NCBI GenBank assembly: GCA_022571615.1
Contig: JACZXM010000176.1
Coordinates: forward strand, 1 to 6,605
Reading direction: 5' to 3'
Source of the DNA: Acidobacteriota bacterium
Lineage (GTDB): Bacteria; Acidobacteriota; UBA890; WLXD01
DNA: 6,605 bases
This document shows positions 1 to 5,353 of this stretch, one piece after another. A program made the position numbers and the translations under genes. How positions within the stretch are numbered: position 1 is the first letter of the stretch; the number at the start of each line of letters is the position of its first letter. Under the pieces are notes generated by a model. It searched no databases. It saw only the letters and a list, made by a program, of their open reading frames with translations, and was not told where the DNA came from.

Positions 1-228
1 ATCCTGTTCTCACCCGACCTGCACCAGCGCCTGACCCAGCTCGCCCAGAAGCGGTGCACCAGCCTGGGGCAGCTTGTCCGTTCCGCCGTCGAGCGACAAT
101 ACGGGCTGGTCTCTCGCGAGGACCGGCTCGAGGCGGTAGCCGATCTGGCGCGGCTGTCGCTGCCGGTAGGCACCACCGCCGACATGAAGGCGGAGTCGGT
201 GCCAAAGCCCAAGGAGATCGGAGGCTGA
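1..228 (+). CDS. Ribbon-helix-helix (CopG/VapB-like) antitoxin, 5'-truncated by the window edge
   Basis: Reading frame 1 is open from the first base to a TGA at 226-228 and gives the last 75 residues; the start lies left of the window. It begins ILFSPDLHQRLTQLAQ and continues with TSLGQLVRSAVERQYGL. This is the usual pattern of a ribbon-helix-helix antitoxin: a short strand, an SPDLH-type helix 1, a TSLGQLVR turn, and helix 2 ending in AVERQYGL. The Lys/Glu-rich tail (about residues 40-75) is expected to wrap around the toxin. In this family the antitoxin binds operator DNA as a dimer, neutralises the partner PIN ribonuclease and represses its own operon. The stop codon overlaps the start of the PIN-domain gene, which supports a translationally coupled toxin-antitoxin pair. 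The missing first residues probably include most of the DNA-contacting strand. The family call is firm; the exact subfamily is not resolved. Confidence 0.82.
   Translation: MLFSPDLHQRLTQLAQKRCTSLGQLVRSAVERQYGLVSREDRLEAVADLARLSLPVGTTADMKAESVPKPKEIGG
211..216 (+). promoter_or_regulatory. Ribosome binding site deciding the PIN toxin start
   Basis: AAGGAG lies inside the end of the antitoxin gene, 8 bases before the CTG at 225-227. It is the best Shine-Dalgarno match near the point where PIN homology begins, and it supports a start at CTG 225 rather than an upstream ATG. A second GGAGG at 220-224 directly abuts the CTG and is too close to serve that start. Confidence 0.55.
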
Positions 229-638
229 TTCTTCTAGACGCCAACGTGTTCATGTACGCCGCCGGAGCTCCACATCCTAACAGGGAGCCTTCGCTGCGGT
301 TACTCGAGCGCATCGCCCAGGGCGCGCTGGATGCTTACGTCGATGCGGAGACCCTGCAGGAGATCCTACATCGTTACCGGGCGATCGGACGATGGGACGA
401 GGGTCGGGTGGTGTTCGACCGTGCCCGCCAGATCGTACCCAACGTGGCGCCGATCACCGCCGAGATCCTCGACGCTGCCCGTGTACTTCTAGACGAGGAC
501 CGCGTGCTCATGGCCCGCGACGCGCTGCACGCAGCCGTGTACCGGATCACCGGGGCGACGGTACTTTGCAGCTACGATCGCGACTTCGATCGGATCGCGG
601 GCATTCTGCGGCGCAACCCCCAGGATCTGCTCGGCTAA
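225..638 (+). CDS. PIN-domain ribonuclease toxin (VapC-like), probable CTG start
   Basis: This encodes a 137-residue PIN-domain protein, a normal length for a stand-alone toxin. PIN toxins are Mg/Mn-dependent RNases that cleave tRNA, rRNA or mRNA when freed from the antitoxin. Read from CTG 225 as Met, the protein opens MILLDANVFMYAAG, the typical PIN strand 1 with the first metal-binding Asp at residue 5. The other acidic residues are visible: Glu42/Glu46 in ETLQEILHRY, Asp99 in ARDALHAAVY, and Asp118/Asp122 in CSYDRDFDRIAG. The set appears complete, so an active enzyme is expected. The start is inferred. No ATG, GTG or TTG sits at the homology boundary, and the in-frame ATG at 54 would add 57 residues read through the antitoxin gene in another frame. 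CTG overlaps the antitoxin TGA (CTGA), like the common ATGA overlap, and has AAGGAG 8 bases upstream. ATT at 228 is the alternative. Confidence 0.85.
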   Translation: MILLDANVFMYAAGAPHPNREPSLRLLERIAQGALDAYVDAETLQEILHRYRAIGRWDEGRVVFDRARQIVPNVAPITAEILDAARVLLDEDRVLMARDALHAAVYRITGATVLCSYDRDFDRIAGILRRNPQDLLG

Positions 639-669
639 CGGCTCTTCAGCGACCCGTGGCAGAAGTGGC

Positions 670-687
670 GCGGGCTGTCAGGCCCGC
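670..687. terminator. Hairpin between the convergent toxin and transferase genes
   Basis: GCGGGC at 670-675 and GCCCGC at 682-687 form a perfect 6-bp GC stem around a 6-base loop. It lies 31 bases past the toxin stop and spans the TGA of the - strand transferase gene (678-680). Its place between converging genes suits a bidirectional transcription end. Neither side has a T-run, so it is not a canonical intrinsic terminator. It is a weak call. Confidence 0.28.
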
Positions 688-1868
688 ATTCGCTCCGGGC
701 GGAAGAACGCCGGCTTGACTACCTTGGCAGGCACTCGGCAGCGCTCGTACTGGACCGTCACCTCCATCTCCAGCTCGGCGCCAAGGGTCGCGGCCGCCGT
801 TCGCACCGTGGCCAACGCCAGGTACTTCTTGAGCCGCTTGGACCACACGCGGCTGCTGGCGCGACCGACCTGGGCGCCACCGGAGTACACGGGAACCGGC
901 TCGCGGCAAACGGTCATCGGCAGGTCGGGCATCAGGTCCCTGGCCATGAACACATCCTCGAGCGGCTGCCAGTCGATCTCCAGCCCCACCAGGCGGCGTG
1001 GCGGATCGGCCCGCTCGCGCTCGCGCAGCAGGGCGTTGCGGCCGACGAAATTTCCCTTGTCCAGCTTCACCGTCCAGCCTAGGCCGATCTCGTAGGGCGA
1101 CACCTTGTCCTCGTCGATGTGGGCGAACTCGGAACTGGTGTAGTCGACACCGATCAGGATAAAGCCGGCCTCGACACGCGCGATGTCCATCGCCGTGAGC
1201 CCGCAGGGCATGATCTGCCATTGTCGGCCAACCTCCAGCAACGCGTCCCAGACCGTGAGGGCGTCCTGCGTGCCGATCCAGATCTCGTAGCCCAGGTCAC
1301 CGGTGTAGCCGGTTCTCGAGACCATCACCTCGGCGCCGGCGAGGTGGGCCTGTGTGGCATGGAAGAACACCAACTCGGAGACTCCCTCGCCGCACAGCTG
1401 GCTTAGAATCGCGCGCGAGTGCGGTCCCTGGAGCGAAAGCGCCGCCAGTTCGGTGGAGCGGTCGCGAAGGGCGACATCGTAGCCGCGGCCGTTGGCGCGA
1501 ATCCAGTGAAAGGCGGGCTCGGCGGCGGCGACCATGAAGGTGTCCTCGGCCAGCCGGAACACCGTGCCCTCCTGGCGCACCTTGCCGTCGCCGTCGAGCC
1601 AGGGGGTGTACACGACCTGCCCCACCGCCATGGCGTCCGCGTGCTGGGTGATGATGCGGTCCATGAGCGCGGCAGCGTCGCGGCCGCTCACTTCATACTT
1701 GTACAACGGCGAAACATCGATCAGGGCGGCGGAGTTGCGGATCGCCGCGTACTCCGGCTGCACGAAGTCGCTGTACGAGCTCACTACCAGGTAGCCGGAC
1801 CACTGCGTCCAGTCGTAGCTGTGGCACAGCGGCTCGACTCGTGGATGGAAGGGAGTTCCGATTGCCAT
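678..1868 (-). CDS. GcvT-fold folate-dependent aminomethyl/methyltransferase family protein
   Basis: This 396-residue cytoplasmic protein belongs to the T-protein/GcvT superfamily, which transfers one-carbon groups from N-, S- or O-methyl substrates to tetrahydrofolate. The N-terminal folate-binding fold covers roughly residues 15-270. It contains YAAIRNSAALIDVSPLYKYEV (about 40-60), GQVVYTPWLDGDGK (83-96), LSLQGPHSRAIL (145-154), SRTGYTGDLGYEIW (184-197) and GLTAMDIARVEAGF (223-236), all hallmark blocks of the family. The C-terminal GcvT barrel covers about 275-390. Length matches GcvT-like proteins, but the motifs look more like the demethylase-type relatives than glycine-cleavage T-protein. 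No gcvH or gcvP is nearby, so gcvT is not assigned. At the conserved Asp-Asp (E. coli GcvT Asp97-Asp98) this protein has Gln99-Glu100. ATG 1868 is preceded by AAGG with a 6-base spacer. The gene is divergent from two flavoprotein genes, suggesting shared metabolism. The substrate is unknown. Confidence 0.85.
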   Translation of the reverse strand: MAIGTPFHPRVEPLCHSYDWTQWSGYLVVSSYSDFVQPEYAAIRNSAALIDVSPLYKYEVSGRDAAALMDRIITQHADAMAVGQVVYTPWLDGDGKVRQEGTVFRLAEDTFMVAAAEPAFHWIRANGRGYDVALRDRSTELAALSLQGPHSRAILSQLCGEGVSELVFFHATQAHLAGAEVMVSRTGYTGDLGYEIWIGTQDALTVWDALLEVGRQWQIMPCGLTAMDIARVEAGFILIGVDYTSSEFAHIDEDKVSPYEIGLGWTVKLDKGNFVGRNALLRERERADPPRRLVGLEIDWQPLEDVFMARDLMPDLPMTVCREPVPVYSGGAQVGRASSRVWSKRLKKYLALATVRTAAATLGAELEMEVTVQYERCRVPAKVVKPAFFRPERMRA

Positions 1869-2074
1869 GGCGCGCCTTGATGATGGCCTGAGCCCGCATT
1901 GCTCAACCGGGTAGCAGGAGTTCTTGCGGCCGTCTGCCGTTCCGCATGGTGGCCACGGTGATCATAATGTGGGATGCTCGCTAGCTGCAAGAATGGAAGC
2001 CTTGGTGTCTCGGACCGGCGCTCGGAGCCTCATTTCGGCAGGTCCGCTGAGATCGCGAACGACGCGCTGTCATC
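1869..2074. promoter_or_regulatory. Divergent intergenic region with candidate back-to-back promoters
   Basis: These 206 bases separate the starts of the transferase (-) and first flavoprotein (+) genes and hold no convincing ORF. The most AT-rich spot is ATCATAATGT at 1961-1970. On the - strand it reads TATGAT (1966-1961), five of six to a sigma-70 -10 box, with TTGCAG (1990-1985) 18 bases upstream as a poor -35. On the + strand the same bases give CATAAT (1963-1968), also five of six, but without a good -35. GTGGCCAC at 1949-1956 is a perfect 8-bp palindrome beside these boxes and could be an operator half or core. All of this is pattern matching in a genome of unknown sigma-factor preference. 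The region's function as a divergent promoter follows mainly from gene layout. Confidence 0.4.
2011..2046 (+). repeat. Inverted repeat in the leader of the first flavoprotein gene
   Basis: CGGACC at 2011-2016 is matched by its reverse complement GGTCCG at 2041-2046, giving a 6-bp stem with a 24-base loop ending 28 bases before the start codon. It may be a leader hairpin or a spaced protein-binding site, or chance in GC-rich DNA. I see no glycine or other known riboswitch consensus in it. Confidence 0.22.
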
Positions 2075-3667
2075 ATGTCGAGCCAATACGACGCAATCGT
2101 CATCGGCGGCGGCCACAACGGTCTGGTCTGCGCTGCTTATCTGGCCAAGGCGGGTCGCTCGGTGCTGGTGCTCGAGCGGCGGTATCTGGTGGGTGGCGCC
2201 ACGGTCACCGAGGAGATCTACCCGGGGTTCCGGTACACGGTGTGCTCGTATGTGGTGAGCTTGCTGCGGCCGCAGATCATCGCCGACCTGGAGCTGCCGC
2301 GCTTCGGCTTCGAGTTGTTGCCGCTGAACGGATCTCTCACGCCGCTGCTGAGCGGCGACTACCTGATGCGCTGGCACGACGCCAGCGAAACACGCCTGGA
2401 GTTGATGCGCCACTCGTCCGCGGACGCCGAGGCCTACGAGCACTTCGCGATGCTGATGTATCACCTTGGCAAGGCGGTACGGCCGATGCTGTCGGTCACG
2501 CCGCCAGATCCGACCTCGCTATCGCCGGTGGCGCTCTCGCAGCTTGCCGGCGTGGCCAGGCAGTTCGGCCAGCGCGGCGCTGTGCTCTACGACCTGGCCA
2601 AGTTGATGACGATGAGCTCGGCCGACTTCGTGGAGCAGTGGTTCGAAACCCCGGCGCTCCAGGGCACGCTGTCTGCCAGCGGTGTGATCGGTACCTTCCT
2701 CGGGCCGCGTTCTCCCGGATCGGCATACGTGATGCTGCACCACTACATGGGAGAGATCGACGGCGAGTTTCGTGCCTGGGGCTTGCCCCGCGGCGGCATG
2801 GGCGCGGTCGCCGAGGCAATCGCTTCCGCGGCCCGCCACTTCGGCGCCGAGATCCGTCTCGAAGCGCCGGTACAGGAGGTGCTGATGGCCGGCGGCCGCG
2901 CCGTCGGCGTGGTGCTCGAGGGTGGCGAGGAGATTCGCTGCAAGACGCTGGTCTCTAGCCTCGATCCCAAACGCACCTTCGAGAAGCTCGTGGCGCCCGA
3001 GCACCTGCCGGAGGACTTTCGTGCTCACATCGCTCGCTATAAGATCCGCGGCTCCTCGGGCAAGGTGAACCTGTCGCTCGATGGATTGCCGGAGTTCACG
3101 TGCCTGCAGCACCTGTCGCGCGACGAGCAGATCGGCTTCCTGAGCGGGGCGGTCTCCATTTCCCCCAGCATCGATTACATCGAGCGCGCCTACGATGACG
3201 CCAAGTACGGCGACTACTCACGCCAGCCGTACATGGACATCGTCATCCCCTCGCTCGTCGACCCCACCATGGCGCCCGCCGGCAAGCACATGGTGTCGAT
3301 CTTCTGCGCCTACGCGCCCTACCATCTGCGCCAGGGCACCTGGGAGGACAAACGGGAGGCCTTCGGGGACGCGGTCATCGATACGCTGTCGCAGTACGCC
3401 CCGAATCTGAAGGACATCCTGCTGCACCGCCAGGTGGTGACCCCCTGGGACATGGAGCAGACGATGGGCCTGACCGAGGGCAACATCTTCCACGGCGAGC
3501 TGTCGCTCGAGCAGCTGTTCTTCCTGCGCCCGGTGGCCGGGTACGCTGATTTCACCACTCCGATCCGTAATCTGTACATGTGCGGCTCAGGCTGTCATCC
3601 CGGAGGTGGCGTCATGGGATCGCCCGGCCAGCTGGCGGCGCAGAGGATCCTGCGCCGGGGCCGATAG
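2075..3667 (+). CDS. FAD-dependent oxidoreductase, PYROXD2 / phytoene-desaturase-like (first of tandem pair)
   Basis: This 530-residue flavoprotein is likely soluble or loosely membrane-associated. The N-terminal Rossmann dinucleotide-binding motif is IVIGGGHNGLVCAAYLAKAG (Gly11, Gly13, Gly16) with the ribose-binding Glu34 in VLVLERR, followed by the family's GG box (VGGATVTEE, 39-47). A middle substrate region includes PRGGMGAVAEAIASAARHFGAEI, the usual CrtI/PYROXD2 second-nucleotide segment. The C-terminal FAD motif is CGSGCHPGGGVMGSPG (503-518). These features match the PYROXD2-type branch of the amine-oxidase/carotenoid-desaturase superfamily. Bacterial members have poorly known substrates. 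An in-frame TGA at 2048-2050 leaves ATG 2075 as the only standard start; no clear Shine-Dalgarno precedes it. Its stop overlaps the ribosome site of the next, paralogous gene, so the two are probably an operon. A carotenoid role is unlikely, as no crtB or other carotenoid gene is visible. Confidence 0.88.
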   Translation: MSSQYDAIVIGGGHNGLVCAAYLAKAGRSVLVLERRYLVGGATVTEEIYPGFRYTVCSYVVSLLRPQIIADLELPRFGFELLPLNGSLTPLLSGDYLMRWHDASETRLELMRHSSADAEAYEHFAMLMYHLGKAVRPMLSVTPPDPTSLSPVALSQLAGVARQFGQRGAVLYDLAKLMTMSSADFVEQWFETPALQGTLSASGVIGTFLGPRSPGSAYVMLHHYMGEIDGEFRAWGLPRGGMGAVAEAIASAARHFGAEIRLEAPVQEVLMAGGRAVGVVLEGGEEIRCKTLVSSLDPKRTFEKLVAPEHLPEDFRAHIARYKIRGSSGKVNLSLDGLPEFTCLQHLSRDEQIGFLSGAVSISPSIDYIERAYDDAKYGDYSRQPYMDIVIPSLVDPTMAPAGKHMVSIFCAYAPYHLRQGTWEDKREAFGDAVIDTLSQYAPNLKDILLHRQVVTPWDMEQTMGLTEGNIFHGELSLEQLFFLRPVAGYADFTTPIRNLYMCGSGCHPGGGVMGSPGQLAAQRILRRGR

Positions 3668-3670
3668 GAG
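3664..3670 (+). promoter_or_regulatory. Ribosome binding site of the second flavoprotein gene
   Basis: ATAGGAG overlaps the TAG stop (3665-3667) of the preceding gene and ends 8 bases before ATG 3679. It favours ATG 3679 over the adjoining in-frame TTG at 3676 and suggests translational coupling of the two flavoprotein genes. Confidence 0.65.
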
Positions 3671-3678
3671 CCTGATTG

Positions 3679-5250
3679 ATGAACGGTCACGCCGACATCG
3701 CCGTGATCGGGGCCGGCCACAACTCGCTGGTGGCGGCTACCTTGCTGGCGAAGTCAGGAAAGCGAGTGGTGGTGCTCGAGCAGGGCGATCGCATCGGCGG
3801 TACCGCCTGCACCGACGAGATCGCTCCGGGTTTTCGGGTCTCGGGACTGTTCGCGACCGCCGACCGGCTGCACCCGGACGTGGTCTCCGAACTCGGACTA
3901 ACGAGCTACGGGCTGCGCTTCGAGCGCGCCGGCGGCACCTTGTTGCTGCGTCCGGGCGAGGCCCCGCTGCACCTGCCCGAGGGCGGGGCAGCCGCGGCGA
4001 TCGATACGCTTTCCAGCCGCGACGGGGCCGCGTACCGCGAGTTCGAGCGGCTGCTCGGGGCCATCGGACGGGCGATCGAGCCGATCCTGTCCCAGCCCCT
4101 GCCACCGATCGAGACTTCGGGCATCGGCAGCATCCTGGACCTGCTGATGATGGGCTGGCGCCTGCGACGGCTCGGCAAACGCGACATGCCCGAGGCGCTA
4201 CGGCTGCTGCCGATGGCCCTGAGGGACGTGACCGAGGAGCGCTTCGAGAACGAGCGCCTTCGCGCCGCGATCGCCAGCAGCGGCCTGCAGGCGTCGTGGC
4301 TCGGGCCCTGGTCACCGGGCGGTGCCTTCGGCCTGCTGTATCACCGGCCGGCCTGGAGAGCGGGCCTGTTCGACTCGCCCACCCACGTGCACGGCGGGCT
4401 CGGGGCGCTGGCCGAAGCGCTCGGCAAGGCCGCCACCACCGCCGGCGTCGAGATCCGCACCGGGGCCCGCGTGCAGCGCATCCGCGTCGCCGACGAAGGG
4501 GTCGCGGGGGTGATGCTCGAGAGCGGCACGGAGCTTCCCGCCCACCAGGTGCTCTCGGGCGTCGATCCGCGCACCACGCTGCTCGAGCTCCTGGAGCCCG
4601 GCTGGCTGGAGCCCGACATCGTCAGCGCCGTGGACAACATCCGCATGCGTGGCACGGTCTCGGTGGTGCGGTTGGCACTCGCGACACTGCCGGCGTTCGG
4701 GGCCAGCGACGAGGCCTCTCTCGCCGGTCGCATTCAGATCGGCCCGACCCTCGAGTACCTGGAGCGCGCCTTCGATCCCGCCAAGTACGGTGAGCTGCCG
4801 GCGCACCCGAGCCTGGAGATCACGATCCCCAGCCTGACCGACGAGTCGCTGGCACCAGCTGGCAAACACGTGATGCACGTATGGGTCCAGTACACGCCGT
4901 TCGCCCTGCGCGAGGGCACCTGGGAGAGCGAGCGGCAGCGGCTGGGCGACACGGTGGTCTCGACGATCGAGGAGTACGCTCCCGGCTTCTCGGCCGCCAT
5001 CGAGCAGGTCGATGTGCTCACCCCGGCCGATATCCAGGCCCGCTGGAGCATTACCGGCGGGCACCCGTATCACGGCGAGATGGCGATGGATCAGGTTCTC
5101 TATCTGCGCCCGGTGCCGGGTTGGTACGATTACCGCACGCCTGTCGCCGGACTCTATCTGTGCGGTCCCGGTTGCCACCCCGGCGGCGGGATCACCGGGC
5201 TGCCGGGAAGAAACGCCGCTCGCCGAGCGCTGATGGATTGGAAATCGTAA
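3679..5250 (+). CDS. FAD-dependent oxidoreductase, PYROXD2 / phytoene-desaturase-like (second of tandem pair)
   Basis: This 523-residue protein has the same architecture as its upstream neighbour. The dinucleotide-binding motif is AVIGAGHNSLVAATLLAKSG with Gly11, Gly13 and Ser16 in place of the third glycine, then Glu34 in VVVLEQ and a GG box (IGGTACTDE). The segment HGGLGALAEALGKAATTAGVEI matches the PRGGMGAVAEAI region of the first copy. The C-terminal FAD motif is CGPGCHPGGGITGLPG (495-510). By hand, 27 of 50 residues match the upstream protein over the N-terminal FAD block and 26 of 46 over the C-terminal block, while the middle is more diverged. They are therefore old paralogues, not a recent copy. 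The start is ATG 3679 with ATAGGAG upstream. The 11-bp gap and coupled ribosome site imply one transcript with the first gene. The pair may form a hetero-oligomer or act on successive intermediates; this is inference, and the substrate is unknown. Confidence 0.87.
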   Translation: MNGHADIAVIGAGHNSLVAATLLAKSGKRVVVLEQGDRIGGTACTDEIAPGFRVSGLFATADRLHPDVVSELGLTSYGLRFERAGGTLLLRPGEAPLHLPEGGAAAAIDTLSSRDGAAYREFERLLGAIGRAIEPILSQPLPPIETSGIGSILDLLMMGWRLRRLGKRDMPEALRLLPMALRDVTEERFENERLRAAIASSGLQASWLGPWSPGGAFGLLYHRPAWRAGLFDSPTHVHGGLGALAEALGKAATTAGVEIRTGARVQRIRVADEGVAGVMLESGTELPAHQVLSGVDPRTTLLELLEPGWLEPDIVSAVDNIRMRGTVSVVRLALATLPAFGASDEASLAGRIQIGPTLEYLERAFDPAKYGELPAHPSLEITIPSLTDESLAPAGKHVMHVWVQYTPFALREGTWESERQRLGDTVVSTIEEYAPGFSAAIEQVDVLTPADIQARWSITGGHPYHGEMAMDQVLYLRPVPGWYDYRTPVAGLYLCGPGCHPGGGITGLPGRNAARRALMDWKS

Positions 5251-5294
5251 CGCAACGCCTGAAACGAACCGCCGGCCGCAAGCTCGCGATCCAC

Positions 5295-5321
5295 CGGCCA
5301 CCGTGCGATCCTCGCTGGCCG
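5295..5321 (+). other. Bulged hairpin in the 103-bp gap after the flavoprotein operon
   Basis: CGGCCA (5295-5300) pairs with TGGCCG (5316-5321), and GCGA (5305-5308) pairs with TCGC (5312-5315) around a TCC loop, with CCGT bulged on the 5' arm. That makes ten pairs in all. It follows the flavoprotein stop by 44 bases and precedes the next gene, a plausible site for a terminator or mRNA-end structure. No T-tract follows. The rest of the gap (5251-5353) shows nothing recognisable. Confidence 0.25.
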
Positions 5322-5353
5322 CCTGTGCTGGAGCAGGCCGTGGTCGAAGTGTG

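Noticed and set aside
54..224. N-terminal extension of the PIN toxin from ATG 54
   Set aside because: The added residues are Arg/Gly/Ala-rich, resemble no PIN protein, and are the antitoxin gene read in another frame. PIN homology starts at 225.
678..1868. Naming the transferase gcvT
   Set aside because: Its Asp-Asp site is changed, no gcvH/gcvP is adjacent, and its motifs look closer to demethylase-type relatives.
1869..2074. Glycine riboswitch ahead of a GcvT-like gene
   Set aside because: I looked on both strands for the conserved tandem aptamer elements and found none, and the gene is probably not a glycine-cleavage gene.
1924..2958. 344-residue + frame beginning in the divergent region
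   Set aside because: It overlaps the first flavoprotein gene in another frame. The product is Arg-rich with no motif, and only 151 bases precede the real start.
3606..4793. 395-residue + frame across the flavoprotein junction
   Set aside because: An Arg/Ala-rich shadow of two clearly coding frames that carry FAD-binding motifs.
2075..5250. Carotenoid desaturases (crtI-type) for the two flavoproteins
   Set aside because: They share the superfamily fold, but the CGxGCHPGGG ending and N-terminal HNG/HNS loop fit the PYROXD2-like branch, and no other carotenoid gene is present.
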